Part shown: in pieces, positions 7,263 through 15,829 of the stretch
Layout of the letters: the number at the start of each line of letters is the position of its first letter
Position numbering within the stretch: position 1 is the first letter of the stretch
Source of the DNA: an uncultured Peptococcaceae bacterium
GTDB taxonomy: Bacteria; Bacillota; Peptococcia; Peptococcales; Peptococcaceae
DNA: 36,953 nucleotides
Reading direction: 5' to 3'
Assembly: GCA_949743265.1 (NCBI GenBank)
Contig: CATJSX010000080.1
Location: 1 to 36,953, forward strand
Program-made: the position numbers and the translations under genes
Notes under the pieces: model-generated
Told to the model about the DNA's origin: nothing
The model's input: only the letters and a program-made list of their open reading frames with translations
Databases searched by the model: none

Positions 7263-8558
7263 ATGACTATGATTAAAGATACTTCCAACTGGGGATTTGA
7301 AACCAAACAGCTGCATATTGGACAGGAATTTCCCGATCCAGCAAGCGATGCCAGAGCAGTACCTATTTATCAAACGACATCCTATGTGTTCAAAAATTCA
7401 GCTGATGCAGCAGCGCGATTCAGTTTAGAAAAAGAAGGCAACATCTATGGCAGACTTAATAACTCAACACAAGATGTTTTGGAAAAACGTGTAGCGGCAT
7501 TGGAAGGCGGTGTAGCAGCACTGGCAACGGCTTCTGGTGCAGCCGCTATCACTTATACCATTCAAAATTTAGCTGAAAACGGCGATCATATTGTGGCGCA
7601 AAAAACCATTTATGGCGGAACGTACAATTTATTGGCACATACTTTGGCAAGCTACGGCGTTAGCACCACCTTTGTTAATATTCACGATCTTAGCGAAGTC
7701 AAAGCGGCTATTTTGCCTAATACAAAGGCAATTTTTATTGAAGCGTTAGGTAATCCCAACAGCGACATTCCTCATGTGGAAGCCTTAGCAGAAATTGCTC
7801 ATGAAGCAAAAATTCCGTTGGTCATTGATGCCACTTTTGCAACGCCTTATTTATTCCGTCCTATTGAGCACGGCGCTGATATTGTCGTTCATTCCGCTAC
7901 TAAATTTATGGGCGGTCATGGAACGACATTGGGCGGTATTATCGTTGATAGTGGCAAATTTGATTGGGAAGCCAGCGGCAAGTTTGCCTCTCTAGTAGAG
8001 CCCAATCCCTGCTATCACGGCGTATCTTTTACTAAAGATATCGGCGCTGCGGCTTTTGTCGCCAAAGCCCGCAATATATTACTGCGCGATATGGGTGCAT
8101 GTATTTCACCATTTAATGCATTTCTGCTTTTGCAAGGTTTGGAAACTTTATCTTTGCGTGTGGAACGCCATGTAGAAAATACCAAAAAAGTTTTGGCGTT
8201 TCTTGTCAATCATCCGCGTGTGGAAAAAGTTAATCATCCAGCGCTGCCCGATCATCCTAATCATGACTTGTATGAAAAATATTATCCTAATGGCGGCGGC
8301 TCCATCTTTACCATTGAAATTAAAGGCGGTGCCAAAGAAGCGCAAGATTTTATTGATCGTTTACAGATTTTTTCACTTTTAGCCAACGTTGCCGATGTGA
8401 AGTCTTTGGTGATTCATCCTGCCAGCACAACGCACGCACAGCTCACAGAAGAAGAATTACTGGATCAAGGCATCAAACCTAATACGATACGACTATCTAT
8501 CGGCACAGAAAGCATTAAAGATATTATTGCCGATCTGGAACAAGCACTTAATGCATAA
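7263..8558 (+). CDS. O-acetylhomoserine sulfhydrylase (PLP, Cys/Met metabolism family)
   Basis: A 431-residue fold-type I PLP enzyme of the Cys/Met metabolism family. It starts with WGFETKQLHIGQ and has PIYQTTSYVF, NIYGRLNNST and the PLP-lysine motif HSATKFMGGHG with Lys214. The long form (about 430 residues) and the motif pattern match MetY-type O-acetylhomoserine aminocarboxypropyltransferase. That enzyme makes homocysteine from O-acetylhomoserine and sulfide, rather than the shorter cystathionine gamma-synthase (about 380). Its neighbour is an acetyl-type MetA, which supplies O-acetylhomoserine, so the two form a direct-sulfhydrylation pathway. The ATG at 7263 follows AGGAGA. Regulated, by inference, by the attenuating leader upstream. 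Confidence 0.9.
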   Translation: MTMIKDTSNWGFETKQLHIGQEFPDPASDARAVPIYQTTSYVFKNSADAAARFSLEKEGNIYGRLNNSTQDVLEKRVAALEGGVAALATASGAAAITYTIQNLAENGDHIVAQKTIYGGTYNLLAHTLASYGVSTTFVNIHDLSEVKAAILPNTKAIFIEALGNPNSDIPHVEALAEIAHEAKIPLVIDATFATPYLFRPIEHGADIVVHSATKFMGGHGTTLGGIIVDSGKFDWEASGKFASLVEPNPCYHGVSFTKDIGAAAFVAKARNILLRDMGACISPFNAFLLLQGLETLSLRVERHVENTKKVLAFLVNHPRVEKVNHPALPDHPNHDLYEKYYPNGGGSIFTIEIKGGAKEAQDFIDRLQIFSLLANVADVKSLVIHPASTTHAQLTEEELLDQGIKPNTIRLSIGTESIKDIIADLEQALNA

Positions 8559-8612
8559 GGCAAAACGCTTTATCGACGGGTTACTGAGCAAATAAAAAGG
8601 AGTCTGATCATC

Positions 8613-9539
8613 ATGCCAATCCGAATCAAAGGTACTATGCCGGTAGTACAAAAATTGGAAGCAGAAAACATTTTTGTGATGACCGAAAAACGAGCAATTC
8701 ATCAAGATATTCGCCAACTGCGGATCGCTATTGTCAATATCATGCCACAAAAAGAAACAACAGAACTTCAATTATTGCGCTTGCTTTCCAATTCACCGCT
8801 GCAAGTAGAGATAACGTTCATTCGCTTGGAAACACATCGTTACAAAAATGTATCGACATCATATTTGGAGGAACATTATAGATTATTTAACGAAATCAAA
8901 AATATCCGTTTTGACGGTTTGATTATTACTGGCGCGCCAGTGGAAAATTTAGAATATGAAGATGTTGATTATTGGGATGAGATTACCGAAATCATGGCAT
9001 GGAGCCAAACCCATGTCACCTCAACGTTATATATTTGTTGGGCGGCACAAGCGGGACTGTACTATCATTATGGCATTCCTAAATATACGCTGCCGAAAAA
9101 ATTATCTGGTATTTTTCTGCATCGAGTAAAACGTCGGTCATCTAAGCTGATGCGGGGATTTGATGATGAATTTTATGCGCCGCACTCTCGGTATACCGCT
9201 GTATCAACGGAAGAAATCAACAAAAGAGACACCTTAGAAATATTGGCTGAATCCGATGAAGCTGGTCCTTATATCATTTTTACCAAAGGCGGTAAACAAA
9301 TTTTTGTCAATGGTCATCCCGAATATGATGCCATGACGTTGGCCGAAGAATATGAACGGGACAAAAAACGCTATAGCGATCCCGTCATGCCGCAAAATTA
9401 TTTTCCTGACGACGACCCACAAAAAGTGCCGCCTATGCGGTGGAGAAGTCACGGCAATATGCTGTTGTCCAACTGGCTCAATTATTTTGTTTATCAAATT
9501 ACACCATATGATATTGATCAACCAGTAGAAAATATTTAG
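8613..9539 (+). CDS. metAA: Homoserine O-acetyltransferase, MetA family
   Basis: A 308-residue MetA-family protein starting with MPIRIKGTMPVVQKLEAENIFVM. Cys142 in YICWAAQAGLYY is the acyl-accepting Cys. His and Glu of the triad fall in the FVNGHPEYD segment. The residue known to decide acyl-donor choice in this family is at 111: Glu in acetyl-CoA-using enzymes, Gly in succinyl-CoA-using E. coli MetA. Here residue 111, in GAPVENLEYE, is Glu, so acetyl transfer is predicted, matching the O-acetylhomoserine sulfhydrylase just upstream. It makes O-acetylhomoserine for homocysteine synthesis in the cytoplasm. It lies 54 nt after the sulfhydrylase and ends the operon at the terminator at 9568-9604. 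Confidence 0.95.
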   Translation: MPIRIKGTMPVVQKLEAENIFVMTEKRAIHQDIRQLRIAIVNIMPQKETTELQLLRLLSNSPLQVEITFIRLETHRYKNVSTSYLEEHYRLFNEIKNIRFDGLIITGAPVENLEYEDVDYWDEITEIMAWSQTHVTSTLYICWAAQAGLYYHYGIPKYTLPKKLSGIFLHRVKRRSSKLMRGFDDEFYAPHSRYTAVSTEEINKRDTLEILAESDEAGPYIIFTKGGKQIFVNGHPEYDAMTLAEEYERDKKRYSDPVMPQNYFPDDDPQKVPPMRWRSHGNMLLSNWLNYFVYQITPYDIDQPVENI

Positions 9540-9567
9540 TACTAACGATAATAAATGATGTTACAAA

Positions 9568-9604
9568 AACCTGCCGCGAATCTTATTTTTGCGGCAGGTT
9601 TTTT
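9568..9604 (+). terminator. Terminator of the methionine operon
   Basis: A 10-bp perfect GC-rich stem (9568-9577 with 9591-9600) flanked by A and T runs, with six T from 9599. Confidence 0.9.
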
Positions 9605-9662
9605 GTATGATTTACTGCTATCAATAGGATGAAGATAAAAAAGGGATTATTACGCTAAATTA

Positions 9663-9691
9663 TTTTCAAGTCAAGCATCGTATGATATGAT
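9663..9691 (+). promoter_or_regulatory. Promoter of dinB
   Basis: TTTTCA (9663-9668) and TATGAT (9686-9691) with 17-bp spacing, 23 bp before the dinB start codon. No LexA-like palindrome was seen. Confidence 0.45.
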
Positions 9692-9714
9692 AGAGAGCGA
9701 AGAGGTGAAACTCA

Positions 9715-10905
9715 ATGACAAGAGCCATCATACATATTGATATGGATGCTTTTTTTGCGGCTATTGAGCAACGGGATCATGCAGCGTATCGTCATCAGCC
9801 AGTTATTGTGGGCGGCAGCAAAGACAGCCGCGGCGTTGTCTCTACAGCATCTTATGAAGCGCGTCAGTTCGGCATTCATTCAGCTATGGCGATGAGCGAA
9901 GCTCTCAGACGTTGTCCCAATGGTATTTATTTACCTGTGGATATGGCAAAATATCGTGGCGTTTCGGCGCAAATCATGGCAATTTTTCACCGTTATACGC
10001 CATTGGTAGAAGCAATCTCTTTAGACGAAGCTTTTCTGGACGTCACGGAAAGCCGCTTATTATTCGGTGAAGCGGCAGATATTGCCCATGCTATCAAGAG
10101 AGAAATCAAAGCAGAAGTACATTTAACTGCTTCTGTCGGCATTGCTCACTGTAAATTTTTGGCCAAATTAGCATCGGAAATGAATAAACCCGATGGTTTT
10201 TATCAAATCAATGCAGATGAATTACCGCAAAAAGTTTGGCCGCTAGCTATTCAAAAAATGATGGGCGTTGGCAAAAAAACGGAAGCACTGCTCTTAAAAA
10301 TGGGCATTCGCACCATCGGACAGCTGGCGAAATGCGATCGCAACATTTTGAGCCAAATTTTGGGCAAACAAGGATTGTTGCTCCACGATTTAGCTAACGG
10401 CGTAGATCAGCGTCCAGTAGAAGCGGAACGAGCAGCCAAATCTATTGGCAGAGAAACTACCTTCGCGCAAGATATTGACGATCAATATATTTTAGAAACT
10501 ATCTTGATGGATCTCACAGAAGACGTAACGGCAACGCTGAGACGTCGCCGATTAAAAGGACGTACTGTACAGATAAAAATACGCTACGATGATTTTAAAA
10601 GTGTTACCAGAGCCATGACTATTGCTGATTATACCGCTAATTTTGCTTTGATTTTTTCTATCGCGGAACAATTATTTCGCGATCATTATTCCGTCAATCG
10701 CCCTGTGCGGCTTTTGGGCGTTTCGGTATCTCATTTAGCGGCTGACGAAGAAATTGTGAGTCAAATGCAACTATTTGATTTGAATAAACCAAAAGAAAAA
10801 CAAGAAAAGTTGGATACTGTTTTAGATCATCTCAATGAGCGCTATGGCAAGAAAACGGTGACCCGAGCGCGACAGATGACTAATGAATTGCCCCAAAAGG
10901 AATAA
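9715..10905 (+). CDS. dinB: DNA polymerase IV (Y-family translesion polymerase)
   Basis: A 396-residue Y-family polymerase that copies past damaged bases without proofreading. The catalytic carboxylates are visible: Asp9 in HIDMDAFF, and Asp104/Glu105 in SLDEAFLDV. VIVGG, SVGIAHCKFLAK and the helix-hairpin-helix segment MMGVGKKTEALLLKMGI follow. The little-finger domain is in the last third. Near the C-terminus QMQLFDL (about residues 361-367) fits a beta-clamp binding motif, so the protein should be recruited to the sliding clamp. Start chosen by GAAGAGGTG upstream. Length is normal for Firmicute DinB. It precedes the ECF sigma gene by 71 bp, but that gene has its own promoter. Confidence 0.95.
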   Translation: MTRAIIHIDMDAFFAAIEQRDHAAYRHQPVIVGGSKDSRGVVSTASYEARQFGIHSAMAMSEALRRCPNGIYLPVDMAKYRGVSAQIMAIFHRYTPLVEAISLDEAFLDVTESRLLFGEAADIAHAIKREIKAEVHLTASVGIAHCKFLAKLASEMNKPDGFYQINADELPQKVWPLAIQKMMGVGKKTEALLLKMGIRTIGQLAKCDRNILSQILGKQGLLLHDLANGVDQRPVEAERAAKSIGRETTFAQDIDDQYILETILMDLTEDVTATLRRRRLKGRTVQIKIRYDDFKSVTRAMTIADYTANFALIFSIAEQLFRDHYSVNRPVRLLGVSVSHLAADEEIVSQMQLFDLNKPKEKQEKLDTVLDHLNERYGKKTVTRARQMTNELPQKE

Positions 10906-10918
10906 ATCATACCATTTG

Positions 10919-10944
10919 GGAACAAAACTAAAACCATCAGCGTC
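10919..10944 (+). promoter_or_regulatory. Candidate ECF-type autoregulatory promoter
   Basis: GGAAC (10919-10923) and CGTC (10941-10944) are separated by 17 bp, a layout typical of promoters read by ECF sigma factors, directly upstream of the ECF sigma gene. This suggests the sigma factor activates its own operon. Confidence 0.5.
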
Positions 10945-10976
10945 TTTAAAGTGCTGGTGAGAGGAGGAAGCCAGTT

Positions 10977-11555
10977 TTGTTGGAAGACAATGTATTGATT
11001 GCTCAAAGCCAACAAGGGGATATGACGGCTTTTGAGCAGTTAATTCAAAAGTACGAACGTAAAATATATACCATAGCGTATAAATATATGGGAAATCATG
11101 AAGACGCCAATGATTTAGCGCAGGAGGCTTTTATCAAAGCATATCAAGCTATCGGTACATTTCGTGCTGACGCAGCTTTCAGCACATGGTTAGGACGTAT
11201 TACTGCTAATAAATGTCTTGATGAATTGCGTCGGCGCAAACGGCAAAAGACCGTTTCCTTAGATGAAATGGTAGAAGGTGAAGAAAATTCTTTTTCCAAA
11301 GAGTTGAAAGACCCTAAACCAACGCCGGCAGAAGAAACAGAACGACAGGAAGTTGCGGCTCATCTGCAAATGTTGATTAACCGTTTGCAACCAGATTATA
11401 AAGAAGTCATTATTTTGCGTGAAATCGAAGGCTACAGTTATGAAGAAATCGCCGAAAGACAACAATGTTCCTTAGGCACTGTCAAATCAAGGATCTCGCG
11501 AGCAAGAAAACTGCTCAAGGAATGGATAACGGCAGAAAAGGAGGTTAAAGGATGA
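10977..11555 (+). CDS. ECF-type RNA polymerase sigma factor (RpoE/SigW-like)
   Basis: A 192-residue sigma-70 family ECF factor. Region 2 runs from about residue 17 (FEQLIQKYERKIYTIAYKYM) through DLAQEAFIKAYQAI and FSTWLGRI. Region 4 is at about 135-185, with GYSYEEIAE and the recognition-helix segment GTVKSRISRARKLL. There is no extra C-terminal domain. The start is TTG at 10977, supported by AGGAGG about 9 nt before; the next codon is also TTG and is too far away. It overlaps the anti-sigma gene by 4 nt (ATGA), so the two are translationally coupled. An ECF-like promoter lies just upstream. The stimulus is unknown; SigW-like factors usually answer envelope stress. Confidence 0.9.
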   Translation: MLEDNVLIAQSQQGDMTAFEQLIQKYERKIYTIAYKYMGNHEDANDLAQEAFIKAYQAIGTFRADAAFSTWLGRITANKCLDELRRRKRQKTVSLDEMVEGEENSFSKELKDPKPTPAEETERQEVAAHLQMLINRLQPDYKEVIILREIEGYSYEEIAERQQCSLGTVKSRISRARKLLKEWITAEKEVKG

Positions 11556-12424
11556 ATGACTGCGATAAATGTCGGGAATTGTTACTATTTTATTTTGATG
11601 ATAGCCTAAGCGAAACAGAAAAAGAATTTGTGCAGGCTCATACTGCTATTTGCCGCCAATGTGCTGAAGAAATGGCACAAATGGAAAATCTCGACCATCT
11701 GATGAAACAATGGGCATCTGAAGAAATTGAGCCGCCTCCATCCTTTCATGACGATTTAATGGCACGCTTAGCAAGCGAATCGCCTCAAATAGCCTCTTAT
11801 ACGCCGCCAAAGTCATGGTTCCGGCGCCATTATCCTCAAATACTTCCTATTGTGTTGGCAGCAATTTTGCTCTTCGCTTTACAGCAGCCTTTAACAGAGC
11901 GGAACGAGCAGTCAAGATTAATCGAGCAGCAAAGTGAAAGCAACCAAATTACCGTTGCGCATGATGAACAGGCGTTAAAGAAAAGCATAACATCAACTGA
12001 TGATGAACAAATTCCCAACATGACGAGAAATGCTGCTGGCTCATCTATGGAATCATTCCATGATGATAACGGCGAAAATTTGCCGGAATTAGCTTCTCTT
12101 AATGATGACACTCAGCCTATCAACGATGAGCAAAGCGCGTCAGATATAGAGCAATTTACCAACGCTCCAAAAGACAGAGCAGCCTCTTTAAGCCAGCATG
12201 TTGAAACACATACGCTTGATTGGGCAGCTTTACAAGCGTCAGTAGAAGCAGAAATTGAAGCTTTGACGGCTCAAAAAGAAATGATAACAAAAGAAGAAGT
12301 GAGCGAAACGCCTGATAAAACTTTATCAGAAATTGACGATGCCTTAACAAGAGCAGAGAAATTATTGACTATTATCAAAGCGCAAGATGAAGCTGCTTAC
12401 GAGTCTTTTTTGGCAGAAGAATAA
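11552..12424 (+). CDS. Zinc-finger (ZAS) transmembrane anti-sigma factor
   Basis: A 290-residue single-pass membrane protein. The cytosolic N-terminus carries the zinc anti-sigma motif, His30 then Cys34 and Cys37 (HTAICRQC), with further Cys at 4 and 7. A membrane segment lies at about residues 95-112. The remainder is a low-complexity, Asp/Glu/Gln/Ser-rich extracytoplasmic domain that ends in a likely coiled coil (about 225-280). ZAS proteins hold their partner sigma factor at the membrane until a signal or proteolysis frees it. It overlaps the sigma gene by 4 nt, which makes the partnership very likely. The outer domain matches nothing I recognise, so the signal is unknown. Confidence 0.85.
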   Translation: MNDCDKCRELLLFYFDDSLSETEKEFVQAHTAICRQCAEEMAQMENLDHLMKQWASEEIEPPPSFHDDLMARLASESPQIASYTPPKSWFRRHYPQILPIVLAAILLFALQQPLTERNEQSRLIEQQSESNQITVAHDEQALKKSITSTDDEQIPNMTRNAAGSSMESFHDDNGENLPELASLNDDTQPINDEQSASDIEQFTNAPKDRAASLSQHVETHTLDWAALQASVEAEIEALTAQKEMITKEEVSETPDKTLSEIDDALTRAEKLLTIIKAQDEAAYESFLAEE

Positions 12425-12444
12425 CGCTTATTTTTTATAACCAA

Positions 12445-12492
12445 AAAAGCCCCGTTGGGATTACAATCAAGAATAATCCCAACGGGGCTTTT
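12445..12492. terminator. Strong bidirectional terminator
   Basis: A perfect 19-bp stem (12445-12463 with 12474-12492) whose ends are A4/T4, between two convergent genes. It can terminate transcription in both directions. Confidence 0.95.
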
Positions 12493-12516
12493 GCGTTTCA
12501 TTTATCTAAACTGCGT

Positions 12517-14550
12517 TTAAACGTCTTCAGTAAAGATTTGATATACTGGAGCGCCTTCGCACTGAGCGGGCATTCTAGTACCTAACAGAATCGCCATAGT
12601 TGGTGCAACGTCAACCTGACGAATCATACGATCGGTTTCATAACCTTGTTTAATACCAGCGCCTGCTGCAATAAAGATTGGACCAGCAGAAGTATCGCAT
12701 TCACCCCAAGAGGTAGATAGACTGTCGTCATGGTCATGTTCATAACCTTCGGCCATAGCGTAAACGATATCGCCACATTGTGGATAATCGCCGCCTAAAC
12801 CAATCAAAGCAGCATCTCTGCGACGCAATGCTAAAGCAACGATACGTTTGCCGGTTACTTTATCTTTGTAGCCGTACAAAGCTGTAATAATTTCTTCTTC
12901 TAATTCAAATTGATCAGCAGGATCAACGATGCCATGATCGCTGCGACCTTTCAAATTGAGATAGATATACATTTCGCGGTTAGCGACTGCTTTGGTTTTG
13001 CTCCAATCAATGGTTGGACGTCCGTTTTCATCAGTAGTCATGGTAGTAAAGCCTAATTCGCTCATGATAGAAACGTTACACCCTGTATCGCCAAGCCCTC
13101 TGAGGCCATGAGTCGGGCAGACTTGCGCATGGTCAGATGTGATGATGAATGTCCAGCCTTTATCTAATAAATGAAGGAAACGACCAATATAGCGGTCAAT
13201 TTGAGTATAAACGTCCAACATGAATTTTTCATATTCTTTTGGTTCTAAGTTTGGACGACCAGTTTTCATTTCACGGATAAACATGTGCTTCTGCAAATCC
13301 GGTGAATGGAAATGAGAGAATATAACATCGTAATCATGATGTTCAATCAAATAATTGAGTGAAGCACTTTGCCAATCCAAAGTATGTTCCCAGCAAGCGT
13401 GCATACAATCACTGATTAACTGTTTGTCACCGCCACCTAAAGTAGATGTTGGTGGCGGAAAACCAACGTTGTCCAAAATTTCTTTGTGTAATGTTTGTGG
13501 ATGCCACATTTTATTCATAGCAGTTTCCATGGAAGCTGAAACCCACATTTTAACACGGGAACCATCAGCGGCAATTTCTAAAACGCGCATATCGCGATTG
13601 CAGCTAATAGGATCGTCATGCTTAATACCTTCGTCAACAATGTCACGAACATATTCGCCGTTTTTGATAACAACCATTGGTTCTGCGTCTTTTTTGTTTT
13701 TGTACAACGCAACGCGGTCGTATTCACCTTTTTCATTTTTCAAAAGCAATGCTGGACGACGAATCAAACCTTTGGAGAATAAAATCACAAATTCTTTAGC
13801 GCCTGTCGGAGCGTTTGCCCATTTATCGTCAGCATCTGTTAATGGGGACAAAGAAGCATCTACAGGAATGTTAATGTAATCCCCTTGTCCATCTTTCCAA
13901 GGATCTATAACATAAGATGCCCAACCATCACCATGAGCGCCGCTGGTTAAGCCTGCCAAACCTGTAGCACTGGTGCCGACTTCTTCTTCCTCATCAAGAC
14001 CTGTAATAACGCAAGGAACTTCACTGCTGGAAGAAGCCTGTGTTTTAAACGCTGCACGAACATTGTTTGGCGAAGCAATAACGATAAATTCATTATCAAA
14101 TTGAGCAGTACTCATATTGACACTCCCTGGAGAAGTACCGTCAACAACGCTCAAATTAGGATTATCGCTGCTTGGCGGCCAAGCGCTGCCGGGCCAATGC
14201 CAAACTAAAGTTTTGTAACCAGCTTCTGCCGTAACGTTCCATAATTGTTCAGCTTTGCAGTCTTGGGAATTAAAATTTAATGTCAGCAGATTCAAATCTC
14301 CGCCTTGTCTGAAAAATCCTGTGCAAGTGTGAGTCATTGGATAAGCGCCGGTGCAAAGTGTTGTCCATTGTGGCGGCGTTACCGTCGGCATTGCGCCTAA
14401 AAGCATCAAGTCATGACGAGCAGCACCTCTTTCAATAACTTGTTTGACATTAGGCATAACGCCCATATCAACGTATTTTCTGGTTAGTCTTGGGTCCATA
14501 GCGTCCAGACCAATGACAAACACTTTTTTGGATAATGCTTCACGTTTCAT
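12517..14550 (-). CDS. Alkaline-phosphatase-superfamily phosphodiesterase/nucleotide pyrophosphatase-like protein (paralogue 1)
   Basis: A 677-residue cytoplasmic protein with no signal peptide. It carries the metal-site pattern of type I phosphodiesterase/nucleotide pyrophosphatase enzymes. These are Asp16 in VIGLDAMDP, a nucleophile candidate Thr58 in MPTVTPPQW, Asp and His in HSPDLQKH, Asp-His in TSDHAQV, and a late His in EHDHDDSLST. A long insertion of about 200 residues separates the first and second motif groups. The substrate is unknown. It is clearly paralogous to the gene at 26641-28662; both share DPRLTRKYVD, RGAAR, DLMLLG, LVWHWPGS and CEGAPVYQI. The ATG at 14550 is preferred to the adjacent GTG at 14553 because of spacing from the GAGGAG site. 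Single gene with its own promoter. Confidence 0.8.
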   Translation of the reverse strand: MKREALSKKVFVIGLDAMDPRLTRKYVDMGVMPNVKQVIERGAARHDLMLLGAMPTVTPPQWTTLCTGAYPMTHTCTGFFRQGGDLNLLTLNFNSQDCKAEQLWNVTAEAGYKTLVWHWPGSAWPPSSDNPNLSVVDGTSPGSVNMSTAQFDNEFIVIASPNNVRAAFKTQASSSSEVPCVITGLDEEEEVGTSATGLAGLTSGAHGDGWASYVIDPWKDGQGDYINIPVDASLSPLTDADDKWANAPTGAKEFVILFSKGLIRRPALLLKNEKGEYDRVALYKNKKDAEPMVVIKNGEYVRDIVDEGIKHDDPISCNRDMRVLEIAADGSRVKMWVSASMETAMNKMWHPQTLHKEILDNVGFPPPTSTLGGGDKQLISDCMHACWEHTLDWQSASLNYLIEHHDYDVIFSHFHSPDLQKHMFIREMKTGRPNLEPKEYEKFMLDVYTQIDRYIGRFLHLLDKGWTFIITSDHAQVCPTHGLRGLGDTGCNVSIMSELGFTTMTTDENGRPTIDWSKTKAVANREMYIYLNLKGRSDHGIVDPADQFELEEEIITALYGYKDKVTGKRIVALALRRRDAALIGLGGDYPQCGDIVYAMAEGYEHDHDDSLSTSWGECDTSAGPIFIAAGAGIKQGYETDRMIRQVDVAPTMAILLGTRMPAQCEGAPVYQIFTEDV

Positions 14551-14614
14551 CACTATCTCTCCTCTAAATCAAAATTGAACCAAATTACCGTTAGCTATTT
14601 GGTTTCTTGTGTCT

Positions 14615-14643
14615 ATTATATAGTTTAAATAGAGAAATGTAAA
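14615..14643 (-). promoter_or_regulatory. Promoter of the phosphodiesterase gene, with 5' UTR hairpin
   Basis: On the minus strand TTTACA (14638-14643) and a perfect TATAAT (14615-14620) are 17 bp apart. Just downstream in the transcript, an 8-bp inverted repeat (14578-14585 with 14597-14604, AACCAAAT/ATTTGGTT) lies shortly before the ribosome site. The rest of 14650-15078 holds no supported gene. Confidence 0.65.
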
Positions 14644-15078
14644 ATGAAATATATAAGCAAAATCGAAATATTTATAACAAAATGGAATATTTGTAAGGCT
14701 AAAAAATTCCTCAAACACCATAGAATACCATTTATAAGGAATTGCACAGAATGACGTTCTGACAAAAAGCGTGCCACAGCCAATTATCCATGACTTCCCC
14801 ATGCTCTAAATCGAAATATGTTTCCATATGAGCCAAAAAATTATCCCGCCGTTTTATCCAATTAGCTTAATTGCTAATGTTTTTTAATACCCAGATCTGT
14901 TGGCAGCGAAATAAAAGCAAGAAGTAGAAAATTCGATCAGAAAACTCGCTATTTCCACGCTTTTGGAATTGTGCTATAATGAAAAACGCAAAATATTTAA
15001 CGAACATAGCAAACGAACAAAAAAATCTTTGGCTTTATTTTAGTCAAAAAATTTTTCGCCAGTATTTTGCAATTTGAT

Positions 15079-15107
15079 TTGACCACGCACCATTCAAAGG
15101 GTATTAT
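15079..15107 (+). promoter_or_regulatory. Promoter of the GNAT gene
   Basis: TTGACC (15079-15084) and TATTAT (15102-15107), 17-bp spacing, 78 bp before the GNAT start. A second TATAAT at about 14973, with a weak TTTCCA -35, may add an upstream promoter. Confidence 0.6.
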
Positions 15108-15185
15108 ATATAAGAGAAAGCGTAATGTTAATGATGAGCCAATGCACTTTTTAGTGGTTTGATATTAGCGGAGGTGTTGATAAGA

Positions 15186-15755
15186 ATGTTTACAGGCAGA
15201 AAAATCATTTTGGAACAGCCTGCGGAAAAAGATGCAGCTGTTTTGCAGAAGTGGTATTTGAACAAAGAATTTAGATATTGGTATGATAGTTATGTCAGTG
15301 TATCGCTGGATATGATCACTGAAGATATTAAAAACGGCAAAGCTATTACTGATCCCAGTGCTACTCGAGTAGATTTTATTGTGTGTAATAAACGAAACAA
15401 CGAGCCTATTGGCATAGCGTCTATCAAAGAAATTGATCGACAAAACGGTCATGCTGAAATTGCTTTGGGTATTGCAGACGAAAGCAAACGGCTGGCAGGA
15501 TTTGGCGTTGATTTGATGATTGTTTTATTAGATATTGTTTTTTATGAATTTGGTTTTGAAAAGTGTTACACCAAAGTAAACGATGACAATGATTTGGGAC
15601 TGCGTTCAGCGCTTAGTTTCGGCTTTATCGGCGAAGGCAAATTGCGCAATCATATTTTCAGAGACGGTAAATATATCGACCAATGGATTTTGGGTATGCT
15701 CAAAAGTGAGTACGAAAAAATTGCTATCGTTCCTAAATGGAAAAGCCGTAAATAA
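15186..15755 (+). CDS. GNAT family N-acetyltransferase (RimJ/RimL-like)
   Basis: A 189-residue acetyltransferase of the GNAT fold. It has an N-terminal strand (RKIILEQPAEKDA), a central FIVCNKRNNEPIGIASIKEID followed by HAEIALGIAD, and a late segment with SALSFGFIGEGKLRNHIF, as in RimJ/RimL-type proteins. The acetyl-CoA loop (AGFGVDLMIVLL) is less canonical than the usual Q/RxxGxG/A. The acceptor substrate is unknown; protein N-termini, amino acids or sugars are all possible. The ATG at 15186 follows GGAGGTG with good spacing, so an upstream TTG at 15159 is rejected. It has its own promoter and terminator. Confidence 0.8.
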   Translation: MFTGRKIILEQPAEKDAAVLQKWYLNKEFRYWYDSYVSVSLDMITEDIKNGKAITDPSATRVDFIVCNKRNNEPIGIASIKEIDRQNGHAEIALGIADESKRLAGFGVDLMIVLLDIVFYEFGFEKCYTKVNDDNDLGLRSALSFGFIGEGKLRNHIFRDGKYIDQWILGMLKSEYEKIAIVPKWKSRK

Positions 15756-15765
15756 AAGTACTAAT

Positions 15766-15805
15766 AAATGCCGTAATCACATTTGATAAGATTACGGCAT
15801 TTTTA
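15766..15805 (+). terminator. Terminator after the GNAT gene
   Basis: A perfect 13-bp stem (15766-15778 with 15790-15802) followed by T. It lies immediately before the next ribosome site, so the following operon may depend partly on read-through or on a promoter I did not find. Confidence 0.85.
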
Positions 15806-15829
15806 ATCATGAGCAAAGGAGAATTAATC

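Noticed and set aside
13355-13879. 174-codon plus-strand ORF inside the phosphodiesterase gene
   Set aside because: Antisense shadow of a clearly conserved gene; no ribosome site and no family.
14578-14604. AACCAAAT/ATTTGGTT repeat as a riboswitch
   Set aside because: Only a single 8-bp hairpin without other conserved structure; noted with the promoter instead.
14569-14802. 77-codon minus-strand ORF upstream of the first phosphodiesterase gene
   Set aside because: Contains the promoter and leader hairpin of that gene and has no ribosome site or similarity.
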